A stretch of 64,000 nucleotides of DNA from contig UQMW01000004.1 in the NCBI GenBank assembly GCA_900542275.1, positions 1 through 64,000 of the forward strand, written 5' to 3'. The stretch is from an uncultured Collinsella sp. GTDB lineage: Bacteria; Actinomycetota; Coriobacteriia; Coriobacteriales; Coriobacteriaceae. Under the pieces are notes generated by a model that saw only the letters and a list, made by a program, of their open reading frames with translations, was not told the origin of the DNA and ran no database searches. Both the position numbers and the translations under genes were made by a program. Positions 17,727-26,559 of this stretch are shown one piece after another (the stretch's first letter is position 1; each line of letters starts with the position of its first letter).

Positions 17727-19010
17727 ATGTCACTTGCTGCTCAACAATCGCTCGAATCCCATTACGTTATGCATACCTTTGGCCGCTCGCCGGTTGAGTT
17801 TGTCGAAGGTCACGGTATGAAGCTCATCGGTGACGATGGTCGTGAGTATCTTGACTTTCTCGCTGGTATTGGTGTGTGTAGCCTAGGCCACGGTAATTCT
17901 GCAGTGCTTTCGGCGCTCGAGGCTCAGACCAAAAAGCTTCTGCATGTGTCTAACTACTTCTACATCGAGCAGCGTGGTCAGGTCGCGGCGCTGCTGTCCA
18001 AGCTCGCTAACGACGACGTGGACAGTGCACGTGTGATTGCCGATGCCATTACTGCCGGCGATGAGACCACGGCAGCTGCGCTCGGCGCTCCGACGGCGGG
18101 CGAGCAGGTATGGGAGACGTTCTTTGCCAACTCTGGCGCCGAGGCCAATGAGGGTTCGATGAAGCTTGCTCGCCTGTACGCCAAGCGTGCCGGTAACGGT
18201 GGCAACACCATCGTGTGCATGCGTGGCGGCTTTCATGGCAGAACGCTCGAGACCATTGCCGCTACCATGCAGGATTGGCTGCAGGATAGCTTCCGTCCGC
18301 TGCCGGGCGGCTTTGTGGCCTGCACGCCCAACGATGTCGATGAGCTGCGCGCAATCTTTAAGCAGCTGGGAAGCGAGATTTGCGCCGTGATGCTCGAGCC
18401 GATCCAGGGCGAGAGCGGCGTGCATCCCATGACCGAGGAGTTTATGGCGGCTGCGCGCTGCCTGGCACACGAGGTGGGCGCCGTGCTTATCGCCGACGAG
18501 GTCCAGTGCGGTCTGTTCCGCTCCGGTAAGCCGTTTGCGTTCCAGACTTATGGCGTGGAGCCCGACATCATGAGTCTTGCCAAGGGCATCGCCGACGGCG
18601 TCCCCATGGGCGCCGTGGTGGCAAAGAAGGAGATCGCCGACGTGTTTAAGCCCGGCGACCACGGTTCGACCTTTGGCGGTAGCTGCTTGGCCATCGCGGC
18701 GTGCGCCGCGACGCTCTCCGCGCTTGTGCGCGGCGACTACGCCGAGCATGCCGTCAAGGTGGGCGCCTATATGGAGGCAAAGCTCGCCAAGCTGCCGCAT
18801 GTGGTCGAGGTACGCGGTCGCGGCTTAATGCTCGGCTGCGATCTGGATGACGCTGCAGGCGATGCGCATGACATTGTTGCCCGAGCGCTGGCCGCCGGTG
18901 CCGTGATTAACGCTACTGGTGCCCACACGCTGCGTTTCCTGCCGCAGCTTGTCTGTGAGGAAGCCGACGTGGACAGCCTAATCGAGATTTTGTCGGATAT
19001 TTTGGCCTAA
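17727..19010 (+). CDS. argD: Acetylornithine aminotransferase
   Basis: 427-aa PLP enzyme converting N-acetylglutamate semialdehyde to N-acetylornithine. Class III aminotransferase motifs: FVEGHGMKLIGDDGREYLDF, NSGAEANEGSMKLAR, FHGRT, LIADEVQCG and the PLP-lysine segment MSLAKGIADGVPMGA. There is an insertion of about 35 residues (LANDDVDSARVIADAITAGD and following) between the tunnel region and NSGAEA that is longer than usual. It ends the cluster; argF is not adjacent. Confidence 0.95.
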   Translation: MSLAAQQSLESHYVMHTFGRSPVEFVEGHGMKLIGDDGREYLDFLAGIGVCSLGHGNSAVLSALEAQTKKLLHVSNYFYIEQRGQVAALLSKLANDDVDSARVIADAITAGDETTAAALGAPTAGEQVWETFFANSGAEANEGSMKLARLYAKRAGNGGNTIVCMRGGFHGRTLETIAATMQDWLQDSFRPLPGGFVACTPNDVDELRAIFKQLGSEICAVMLEPIQGESGVHPMTEEFMAAARCLAHEVGAVLIADEVQCGLFRSGKPFAFQTYGVEPDIMSLAKGIADGVPMGAVVAKKEIADVFKPGDHGSTFGGSCLAIAACAATLSALVRGDYAEHAVKVGAYMEAKLAKLPHVVEVRGRGLMLGCDLDDAAGDAHDIVARALAAGAVINATGAHTLRFLPQLVCEEADVDSLIEILSDILA

Positions 19011-19125
19011 CACAGCACAATAGCTCAATTTGGACCGGGTTCCGGACTGCGGACGTGCCATATGCGGCACGATTCAGCGGTCTGGAGCCCGTTTTGCTAT
19101 CGGTTTACCATGGCTGGGATAGGCC

Positions 19126-19344
19126 GTGTGCAAAAAGTGGCAAATATGAGTACGGTCACTAACTTCGTAACATATAAATTAGGCGTTTTTAGATGAGTTG
19201 TGCCACATATGTCCAGTTTTTAGTTAGTAAATTGGCTTAACTGGGCTATCGATCGTCGTTCTAATGTCGGATTTGCCTTCTATGACTTCGAAAACGCTGC
19301 TACCAAAAAGGTAGCAGTACTCATATTTGGCATTTTTTGCACAC
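19126..19344. repeat. MITE-like element with 28-bp terminal inverted repeats
   Basis: 19126-19153 begins GTGTGCAAAAAGTGGC, and the reverse complement of 19317-19344 begins GTGTGCAAAAAATGCC. The arms agree at 26 of 28 positions. They enclose an AT-rich 163-bp core with no open frame, and an extra hairpin, CTGCTACC-AAAAA-GGTAGCAG, abuts the right arm. It could be a non-autonomous transposable element or a large paired RNA structure. Confidence 0.6.
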
Positions 19345-19479
19345 GGGTATTCGCCAATGGTCCATTTCGCCGCCCGCTTTCGCTTCGGGCCTGCGGCCCT
19401 CGTGTGCTGCGCTGGAAAACGCTTCGCGTTTCCTCAGCTCCGCACCCTTGCGGGTTCGAATCCCTCTGCACTGGGCACA

Positions 19480-19512
19480 AAAAAGAAAGGCCCCCATCGC
19501 TGGGAGCCTTTT
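19480..19512 (-). terminator. Terminator of tRNA-Val
   Basis: Read on the minus strand: GGCTCCCA-GCGA-TGGGGGCC followed by TTTCTTTTTT. It is the next element downstream of the minus-strand tRNA. Confidence 0.85.
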
Positions 19513-19520
19513 CAATCAAG

Positions 19521-19596
19521 TGGTGGGCGATGAGGGATTCGAACCCCCAGCCTTGTGCGTGTAAAGCACCTGCGCTAACCGTTGCGCCAATCGCCC
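19521..19596 (-). tRNA. tRNA-Val(TAC)
   Basis: 76 nt including encoded CCA. The acceptor GGGCGAT pairs with ATCGCCC, the anticodon loop is TTTACAC (anticodon TAC), and the T-arm is GGGGG-TTCGAAT-CCCTC. A TATACT -10-like box lies about 11 nt upstream on the minus strand. It is 58 nt downstream of the asnB stop, so read-through from asnB is possible. Confidence 0.96.
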
Positions 19597-19653
19597 GCAG
19601 GGATTGAGTATAGCGGAAACCCCGTGCTGTTCACCGCTAATTCATAACGAAAC

Positions 19654-21522
19654 TTACGCGGCGACTTCGGCGCTATTATCCTCGTCGATAAAGAAGCGCT
19701 TGTACCAGATGAGGAACGTCAGCGTGGTATAGATCTTGCGCTGGTTGAGCGCGCGACCCTCAAAGTGATCGTCGAGCAGTTTCATGAGCGCATCGGTGTC
19801 AAAGAAATCGGCAGCCCACGGTGCGGTGAAGTATTCCTTGACGTAGTCGTAGTACTTTTGCTCGCGCAGCCAGAACTTGACCGGTACGGGGAAGCCCACC
19901 TTTTTGCGCGTTGCCCACTCGTCGGGCAGCGTGCGGTTGGCGGCGTGACGCAGGACGAGCTTGCAGCCTTCTTCGTTAACACGGTAGTTGGCGGGAATGT
20001 GCTCGGCAAACTCCATGACCTTCTTGTCCAGGAACGGGACGCGAAGTTCCAGAGAATGCGCCATGCACATCTTGTCGGCCTTGAGCAGAATGTCGCCCGG
20101 CAGCCACATGTTCATATCCAGATACTGTTTCTTGGAAAGCTCGCAGCAGTTGGGAACCTGCTTGTAGTACTCGGCGCACATTTCGGCGGCGTTCTTGCCG
20201 GTGTCATAAGCGGGCTTGAGTACCTCGTCGACCTCGGAGGGATCGAACACCTTTGCTTGGCCCACATACCAGCGCTCGGGAACCTCGGCGCATTTCGTCA
20301 GGAAGTTGTGGCCCTTAAAGTAGGGGAGATGCTGAACGAGCGAGCCCAGGGCGCGACGCACGCCGAGCGGCACGCGCTTCTTAAAGGAGCGCATCTCGGG
20401 GGTGTCCTCGTACCACTCATAGCCGGCAAACAGCTCGTCGGCACCCTCGCCCGAAAGGACGACGGTGACCTCCTTGGAAGCCATCTGCGCCAGATAGTAC
20501 AGCGGCACGCTGGAGAGGTTCGATTGCGGCTCGTCCATGTGGTACTGGATATCGGGCAGTGCATCGAAGAACTCGTCGGCGGTAATCATCTTGCGCACGT
20601 TCTTGATGCCCAGCTTGTCGGAAAGCTCGGCAGCGTAGTTGGTCTCGTTGAAGTTCTTGTAATCGAAGCCGACAGAATACGTGGTGTCGGGCATGAGGCA
20701 GGCGGCAATGTAGCTGGAGTCGACGCCGCCAGAAAGGAACGAGCCCACCTTAACATCGGCGATTCGGTGCGCAGCGACGCTTTCGTGCACGACCTTGTCG
20801 CACTCGTCCACGTACTCTTCGAAGGTCTTGGAGTTGTCGTCGGTAAAGTCGCAGCTCCAGTAACGCTTGATGTCCATGGTGTTGGTCGTCAGGTCATACG
20901 TAAAGCAATGCGCCGGGGCAAGCTTGAAAACGCCCTTAAAGAAGGTCTCCTCCGTGGCGGGGAACTGCAGCGTCAGGTAGGGGCGCAGGGCGTCGTGGTT
21001 GACAGCCTTCTCAAACTTGGGATGGTTCAGGAAGCTCTTGATCTCGGAGCCAAACAGCAGCGAGCCATCGGATGCCTGGTAGTAATAGAACGGCTTGATA
21101 CCAAAGATGTCACGAGCGCCAAAGAGTTTGTTCTTGTTCTGGTCGTGAATCACGAACGCGTACATGCCGCGCAGACGGTTGACCAGGTCCTCGCCCCACT
21201 CCTCGTAACCGTGTACCAGGACCTCGGTATCGGCGTTGCAGTGGAAGGCGTAGCCGGCTGCCTCCAGCTCGGCGCGAAGCTCCTGGAAGTTGTAGATCTC
21301 TCCGTTGAAGACAATCGTGACCTTGCCGTCATCGCTCGACATGGGCTGAGCTCCAGCTTCGGAAAGATCGAGAATCGAAAGACGGCGGAAGCCAAGGGCA
21401 ACGTTGTCGACGATATGCTGGCCGCCCATATCGGGACCACGGTGGATGATACGATTCATCATGGCCGTGAGAACCAGCTCACTCTGTTCATCTGTACCGG
21501 TAAAACCGACAAAACCGCACAT
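19654..21522 (-). CDS. asnB: Asparagine synthetase (glutamine-hydrolysing)
   Basis: 622-aa cytoplasmic enzyme that makes asparagine from aspartate, ATP and glutamine. The N-terminal glutaminase domain starts MCGFVGFTG; Cys2 is the nucleophile, which fixes the start at 21522 (AAAGGA upstream). The synthetase half has the pyrophosphatase loop SGGVDSS (264-270) and GEGADELFAGYEWY. The length is normal for AsnB. A perfect 9-bp hairpin lies 33 nt upstream of the start. tRNA-Val follows. Confidence 0.97.
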   Translation of the reverse strand: MCGFVGFTGTDEQSELVLTAMMNRIIHRGPDMGGQHIVDNVALGFRRLSILDLSEAGAQPMSSDDGKVTIVFNGEIYNFQELRAELEAAGYAFHCNADTEVLVHGYEEWGEDLVNRLRGMYAFVIHDQNKNKLFGARDIFGIKPFYYYQASDGSLLFGSEIKSFLNHPKFEKAVNHDALRPYLTLQFPATEETFFKGVFKLAPAHCFTYDLTTNTMDIKRYWSCDFTDDNSKTFEEYVDECDKVVHESVAAHRIADVKVGSFLSGGVDSSYIAACLMPDTTYSVGFDYKNFNETNYAAELSDKLGIKNVRKMITADEFFDALPDIQYHMDEPQSNLSSVPLYYLAQMASKEVTVVLSGEGADELFAGYEWYEDTPEMRSFKKRVPLGVRRALGSLVQHLPYFKGHNFLTKCAEVPERWYVGQAKVFDPSEVDEVLKPAYDTGKNAAEMCAEYYKQVPNCCELSKKQYLDMNMWLPGDILLKADKMCMAHSLELRVPFLDKKVMEFAEHIPANYRVNEEGCKLVLRHAANRTLPDEWATRKKVGFPVPVKFWLREQKYYDYVKEYFTAPWAADFFDTDALMKLLDDHFEGRALNQRKIYTTLTFLIWYKRFFIDEDNSAEVAA

Positions 21523-21554
21523 GCAAGATCCTTTCTGCTGACGGCTCAGGTGTA

Positions 21555-21575
21555 CTGCCGCAAGGATTGCGGCAG
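21555..21575 (-). promoter_or_regulatory. Perfect hairpin in the asnB leader
   Basis: CTGCCGCAA (21555-21563) and TTGCGGCAG (21567-21575) form a 9-3-9 inverted repeat upstream of the asnB ribosome site. No T-run follows, so it may be an operator or an RNA stem rather than a terminator. Confidence 0.45.
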
Positions 21576-21645
21576 CTGATGTTAAATAATCTTTACTATC
21601 ATGCCAATCTTTTGTTTCGTGATAGGGCATAAGCGCCGAGCGAAC

Positions 21646-21693
21646 CGAAAAAACCACGGCCCGATCTTCAGACGAAGCGGCGGGTCGTGGTTG
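21646..21693 (-). terminator. Terminator of the fused ABC transporter gene
   Basis: On the minus strand AACCACGACCCG pairs with CGGGCCGTGGTT and TTTTTC follows. It is 20 nt after the transporter stop, separating it from asnB. Confidence 0.88.
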
Positions 21694-21713
21694 TGAACGC
21701 TATGTTTGAGTGA

Positions 21714-23762
21714 TTAGCGCTTGCTGCGCTCGGCGAGACGGTGCTCCACCTTGGTGACGATGTGGATGAGCGGAATCGTCACGACCAGATAGTAAAGTGC
21801 GGCGCAAATGTAGGGCATAATGTTGCCCGTGGTGGCCGTGAGGTTTTTGGAGAACAGCATGAGCTCCATGACGCCAACGCTCGAAAGCAGCGACGTGTCC
21901 TTGTATAGCATAACGAACTCGCTGGTCATAGTCGGTATAACGCAACGTACGGCCTGCGGGATCACGATGCGCGACATAACTTGGGACCAAGTCATGCCAA
22001 GCGAGTAGGCAGCTTCCGCTTGACCATGCGGTACGCTCTCGATGCCGGCACGGAAAATCTCGGCAAGATAGGCCGAGCAGTTGATGGCGAGCACGCCAAC
22101 GCCGAGCGGCAAATTGGGCACGTTGAGACCGATCATAGGGAACCCAAAGAACGCAATGTAAATCTGCAGGAAGAGCGGGGTTCCGCGCAGGACGTTGATG
22201 TATGTCACGGCGATGCCGCGCAGCATGCGACTATGACTGATTTTCATAAAGGCGAACAGTAAGCCGATGGGGATGGCGAGCGGAAAACCGATGGCGGTCA
22301 CGGCAAGTGCTATGCCCCAGCCCTTAAAGAGCGAGGCGATTGAGGTGACGATAATCTGCGGCTTGCAGAACATGCCCAAAAACGGGTTGGAGTTCCACGC
22401 GGCAACCCAAGGCTGGGCATCGAGCCAGGCGACGATTTCTTGCACCATGGTGCTCTCCGAGACGCTGATGGTGGGGCTCTCGGGAAGATCTCGCTTGTCG
22501 CCATCGGCGACATAGCTGCCGGTGACGGCATAGGCACCCGCGTTGCTCGGGAATACGACGTCGGGGACGACAACGCGAATCTGCGAGCCGGCAGCGACGG
22601 AATCGGCAAACTTGATGACGAGCTTTGAGCCGTCCAGCGAGCACGATGGCTTGACATCCGTCTGGTTCAGTCCGTCGAGCAGCGTGACCTTAACATCGGT
22701 GCTCTCAAACGATCCGCCCTCGGGCAGTTCAAGCTCAATTTGCGAAACGTCGCCCTCGTCGCTACCCGTTGTCGCTTCCCAGGTCAGGCGGGTTGCGATG
22801 CCGCCGAGCACGCCGTTGCCGCTGTCTTCGTTTGACTTGGCGGTCGCCGAGGTGACGGCAAGTGAAGCGCCCGTCGCGTCGTCTGAGCTCGAGGCGTCCT
22901 TGTTATCGGACCCGCTCGTGGGTGCCATGCCAAACCACTTCTCGTACAGTTTGTCGTAGGCGCCGGAGCTCTTGATCTTGGCAAGGGCATCGTTGATGGC
23001 CTGTGTCAGCTCGGGGTTGTCTTTAGAGACGGCAATGCCAAACTGCTCGCCCGTCGGAACCTCTTTGATGATCTCCATACCGGTAAAGGAGTTCGAAACC
23101 ATCCACTGCTCAACGGGCAGATCGCATACGACCGCCTGGCACTGACCGCTCATGACGGCGGTGAAGGCTGCCGTCCAGTCGTCAAAGTTGACGGTGGTTG
23201 CCTGCGGCAGGTTCTCGATTGCCCACTCCTCGGACGTGGTGCCCGACTGCACGGCAATTTTGACGCCCGGTGCGTTGAGACTATCGACCGTGTCGTATCC
23301 AGTGTTCTTTGCAACTGCGACGCCCTGGTTGGAGTCGATATAGGGATCGGTGAAGTCGACCTCTTCCTTGCGCTCGTCGGTAATCGTGATGTTACATGCG
23401 CCGACATCGGTCTTTACACCCTGCTTGACCATGGGAATAATGCCGTCGAACTTTTGCGCCGGCAAGTAGTTGAGCTCAAGACCGAGCTCGTCTGCGATCA
23501 TGCCCATGAGTTCATAGGTAAAGCCCTGGTCTTCGCCGGAATCGTTGACGTATTCAAACGGGGGTGTGGCCAAGTCACTTGCGACGGTGAGCTTGCCATT
23601 CTCGACGAGCGTGTAGGTGCTCGAGGCGTTCTGGGAGGACGAACAGCCGCTCGCGCCGATGATGGTGGCAAGGGCCACAACGACCGTCGCGAAGGTGCAG
23701 GCGATGTGCCGGGTCAACTGGACGCGTGCCGAGCGGTGGCGACGTTCGAAATGTCGTTTCAT
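21714..23762 (-). CDS. Fused amino-acid ABC receptor-permease (GlnH-GlnP type)
   Basis: Predicted 682-aa protein. It starts with a basic N terminus and a hydrophobic signal ending IIGASGCSSS (lipobox). A solute-binding domain follows (YTLVENGKLTVASDLATPPF ... LYEKWFG), then an unusual spacer of about 180 residues rich in beta-like sequence (IELELPEGGSFESTDVKVTL ... TISVSES). A His/Glu/Gln-type permease with the EAA-like loop GQAEAAYSLGMTWSQVMSRI ends it. It imports polar amino acids with a cytoplasmic ATPase, yet no ATPase gene is next to it. The start at 23762 has AAAGGA upstream. The asnB neighbour suggests glutamine or asparagine metabolism (inference). Confidence 0.9.
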   Translation of the reverse strand: MKRHFERRHRSARVQLTRHIACTFATVVVALATIIGASGCSSSQNASSTYTLVENGKLTVASDLATPPFEYVNDSGEDQGFTYELMGMIADELGLELNYLPAQKFDGIIPMVKQGVKTDVGACNITITDERKEEVDFTDPYIDSNQGVAVAKNTGYDTVDSLNAPGVKIAVQSGTTSEEWAIENLPQATTVNFDDWTAAFTAVMSGQCQAVVCDLPVEQWMVSNSFTGMEIIKEVPTGEQFGIAVSKDNPELTQAINDALAKIKSSGAYDKLYEKWFGMAPTSGSDNKDASSSDDATGASLAVTSATAKSNEDSGNGVLGGIATRLTWEATTGSDEGDVSQIELELPEGGSFESTDVKVTLLDGLNQTDVKPSCSLDGSKLVIKFADSVAAGSQIRVVVPDVVFPSNAGAYAVTGSYVADGDKRDLPESPTISVSESTMVQEIVAWLDAQPWVAAWNSNPFLGMFCKPQIIVTSIASLFKGWGIALAVTAIGFPLAIPIGLLFAFMKISHSRMLRGIAVTYINVLRGTPLFLQIYIAFFGFPMIGLNVPNLPLGVGVLAINCSAYLAEIFRAGIESVPHGQAEAAYSLGMTWSQVMSRIVIPQAVRCVIPTMTSEFVMLYKDTSLLSSVGVMELMLFSKNLTATTGNIMPYICAALYYLVVTIPLIHIVTKVEHRLAERSKR

Positions 23763-24046
23763 CTGGATTCCTTTGCTTGGGCATGATGGGTCGGCATTGT
23801 GGGTCAATGAGGCACATCAAGACATTTGGGTAAAGAATAGCACCCAGATTTCCTTGTTTTTACGCGGGGTGAACACTGTTGCCATTTATTAACCCACGAC
23901 ACAGTCCATGCAATTTTTTAGAAGGCTGCAGTGCACGCAAGGTCAGGTGGCATATTAGGATGGTTGATAATACAGAATGTTTCATCGTTTCTGCCGCGGG
24001 ACGTCTTTTGCCCTTTAAGGCTGAATTTAGCGAGAGAGGTCTTTGT

Positions 24047-25564
24047 ATGTCGAGTCCGACACAAGAGAAGCTAACTCTGATGCGCTATATAGAGTTGCTC
24101 GAGGAAGATGACCTTGTTGTTTCCAAACCGAGTGCTTCGTGCGACCAGCGCATTGAGTTTGCGACTGACGACTCGCGCCAGGTGCGTCCGGGCACGTTGT
24201 TTGTCTGCAAGGGCCGCGCGTTTAAGCGTGAGTACCTGCTTTCGGCAATCGCCGATGGCGCCGTGGCCTACGTTTCCGAGGTCGATTACGATGTTGATGC
24301 TCCCGCGGTGATTGTGAGTGATATTCGTCGCACGCTCGCCGTGGTGGCAGATGCCTTTTATGGGCATCCGTCGGGTAAGGTGAAGGTCTGCGCCTTTACA
24401 GGCACCAAGGGCAAGTCGACTTGTAGCTTTTATCTGCGCGGCATTCTCGTCAACGAGGCCAAGCTTACGGGCTGTCATCGACCCGCTCTTAATACGGGCA
24501 TTGAGTTCGACGACGGCATCGAGGCAGGCCCTTCCAAGCTGACGACTCCCGAATCCTTCCTGCTGCAGTCTCGCATCGCACATGCTGCGGAGGCGGGTGC
24601 CCCGTGGCTGGTTATGGAGGCATCGAGCCAGGGCCTCAAATACGAGCGCACGGGCAAGATCGCCTTTGAAGTCGGCGCCTTTACCAATATCGGTGAGGAT
24701 CACATTTCGCCGATTGAGCATCCGACGCTCGAGGATTACTTTGCCAGCAAGCTCAAAATCTTCTCGCAGAGCCGTTTTGCCGTGGTCAACCTCGATATGG
24801 ATAAGGTCGATCGTGTGCTCGAGGCGGCATCTCGTTGCGAACGTACGGTGACGTTCTCCCTGACCGACGAGCGTGCCGACGTGCTTGCGCTGGCGATTCG
24901 TAATGGCGACTGCGGCGTGGTGGCAACGGTGCGCACGCCGCGCTTTACGCGCGACATTGTGATTCCCACGCCGGTTAAGTTCAATGTGTCCAACGCGCTT
25001 GCCGCTATTGCCTGCGCCGAGGCCCTGGGCATTTCCGAAGAGGGTATCGTCCACGGCTTTGAGGGCGTCTTCGTTCCCGGTCGCATGGAGCTGTATCCGT
25101 CCGTCTCGGGCAAAATCCTGGGAATCGTCGATTTTGCACATAACGGCATGAGCCTCGAGACGCTTCTGCGTGACTTGCGCGAGAACTATCCCGATCGCGA
25201 GCTGGCGGTTGTGTTTGGCGCTACGGGCGGTAAGGGTGTCGATCGACGCACCACGATGGGCATCGCCGCTGGCAAGTATGCCGACCGAATCGTGATTACC
25301 GAGGATGACCCCGGCCCCGAGGATGTCGAGGATATTTGTGCCGAGATTGCGCGCAACGTTCAAGCGCAGGGAAATGATAACTGGCAAATCGTGACTGATC
25401 GCGTTGCCGCTATCGAGACTGCCGTGCGCGAAACCGTCCGTCCTGCCGTGGTCATCGTGACCGGTAAGGGCGAGGAAGAGCGTATGCTGCGCAAGAACGG
25501 ACCCGAGCCTTGTGAGCGCGACGGTTCGATTCTCAAGCGCACCCTTGCGGCGTATGACGCCTAG
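24047..25564 (+). CDS. MurE-like Mur ligase
   Basis: Predicted 505-aa ATP-dependent amide ligase of the Mur family. N-terminal uridine-binding-like domain (residues 20-105), P-loop FTGTKGKSTCSF, central NIGEDHISPIEHPT (carbamyl-lysine/metal region) and C-terminal domain with FAHNGMSLETLLRDL and TEDDPGPEDVEDI. It resembles UDP-MurNAc-dipeptide ligases but differs at two diagnostic places: EASSQGL replaces the usual EVSSHxL, and DDPGPED stands where DAP-adding MurE has DNPR. So it probably does not add meso-DAP. It may be the lysine or ornithine ligase, or a MurE paralogue. The ATG at 24047 has GAGAGAGG upstream. Confidence 0.82.
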   Translation: MSSPTQEKLTLMRYIELLEEDDLVVSKPSASCDQRIEFATDDSRQVRPGTLFVCKGRAFKREYLLSAIADGAVAYVSEVDYDVDAPAVIVSDIRRTLAVVADAFYGHPSGKVKVCAFTGTKGKSTCSFYLRGILVNEAKLTGCHRPALNTGIEFDDGIEAGPSKLTTPESFLLQSRIAHAAEAGAPWLVMEASSQGLKYERTGKIAFEVGAFTNIGEDHISPIEHPTLEDYFASKLKIFSQSRFAVVNLDMDKVDRVLEAASRCERTVTFSLTDERADVLALAIRNGDCGVVATVRTPRFTRDIVIPTPVKFNVSNALAAIACAEALGISEEGIVHGFEGVFVPGRMELYPSVSGKILGIVDFAHNGMSLETLLRDLRENYPDRELAVVFGATGGKGVDRRTTMGIAAGKYADRIVITEDDPGPEDVEDICAEIARNVQAQGNDNWQIVTDRVAAIETAVRETVRPAVVIVTGKGEEERMLRKNGPEPCERDGSILKRTLAAYDA

Positions 25565-25594
25565 ACCAAGCCCCTTCTACGTAATGGAGTGACC

Positions 25595-26506
25595 ATGTCC
25601 CACAATACCCTGCCGACCGTTGCCGAGCTTTCGGGCGAGATGCGCGAGCGTCTTGCCAAGGTCAAGTACGTCTTTACCGATCTGGACGCCACGATGCTCG
25701 CTCCTGGCTCGTGCGTATTGCGCGATAACGACGGCAATCCTTCGACCAAGCTCGTCGAGGCGGTCGTCGCGCTCGCTCGTGCCGGCATCCAGGTGGTTCC
25801 CACCTCGGGTCGCAACCGCACTATGATCCACGAGGACGCGCGCGTGCTCGGCCTCAACTCCTATATCGGTGAGATGGGCGGCCTGGTCATGTACGACCTC
25901 AAGGCCAACGATTGGGAGTACCTGACCGGCGACATGCCCTACGATCCTGCCTGCGGTCTCACGCCGCACCAGGTGATCGAGCAGACCGGCGTGTGCGAGA
26001 AGATCCTTGCCCGCTGGCCGCATAAGATCGAGTACCACAACGACATGTCGACCGGTTACAAGTACCGCGAGGTCACTGTCGGCATGCGCGGCGATGTGCC
26101 TGATGACGAGGTTCAGGCCATCCTCGACGAGGCCGGTTGCGGTTTGGTTTGGGCTTGTAACGGCCATTTGACCCATCTGTCCAAGCCGACGACGCTCGAG
26201 CTTGATCGTGTCGAGGACGGCCGGGCGTTCAACATCAATCCGGCGGGTCTCAACAAGGGTGTTGCCATTGCGCGCTTCTGCGAGTACCTGGGAATCGAGC
26301 GCGAGGAGACGCTGGCGCTCGGCGACTCCGAGTCCGACTTCTACATGGCCGACCACGTGGGCACGTTCTGTTTGGTCGAGAACGGCCTGACCAGCGCCGG
26401 CGCGCCCGAGTTCCTGGACGCTTGCGATAACGCTTACGTCACGCGCGGCAAGATTGTCGACGGCTGGGTGGCAACGGCCGAGCTGCTGGTCGCGGCTCGT
26501 TCGTAG
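25595..26506 (+). CDS. HAD-superfamily phosphatase (Cof/MPGP type)
   Basis: Predicted 303-aa haloacid-dehalogenase-like hydrolase. Motif I FTDLDATML (DxD-type nucleophile), motif II PTSGRNRTM, motif IV ALGDSESDFYMADHVG; a large cap lies between II and IV, as in type IIB sugar phosphatases. It removes phosphate from an unknown, probably sugar, substrate. The ATG has AATGGAG upstream. It sits between the MurE-like gene and murI, 30 nt after the former, which hints at a cell-wall precursor link (inference). Confidence 0.82.
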   Translation: MSHNTLPTVAELSGEMRERLAKVKYVFTDLDATMLAPGSCVLRDNDGNPSTKLVEAVVALARAGIQVVPTSGRNRTMIHEDARVLGLNSYIGEMGGLVMYDLKANDWEYLTGDMPYDPACGLTPHQVIEQTGVCEKILARWPHKIEYHNDMSTGYKYREVTVGMRGDVPDDEVQAILDEAGCGLVWACNGHLTHLSKPTTLELDRVEDGRAFNINPAGLNKGVAIARFCEYLGIEREETLALGDSESDFYMADHVGTFCLVENGLTSAGAPEFLDACDNAYVTRGKIVDGWVATAELLVAARS

Positions 26507-26559
26507 CGCGGTCCTATCGTTCTGAGCCATATCTTTTCGAGAGAGAATCTGGTGAGGTA

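Larger units (their letters stand above)
19011..19520. other. Intergenic region between argD and tRNA-Val
   Basis: Holds no gene I can support. It contains a MITE-like inverted repeat (19126-19344), a GGAAAACGC/GCGTTTCC hairpin near 19414-19432, a tRNA T-arm-like fragment around 19450-19466 without any matching 5' half, and the terminator of tRNA-Val. Confidence 0.7.

Noticed and set aside
19450..19480. tRNA-like 3' fragment (GGGTTCGAATCCC followed by CTGCACTGGGCA)
   Set aside because: Only a T-arm is present; no matching acceptor or anticodon arm upstream, so not a tRNA gene. It may be a remnant.
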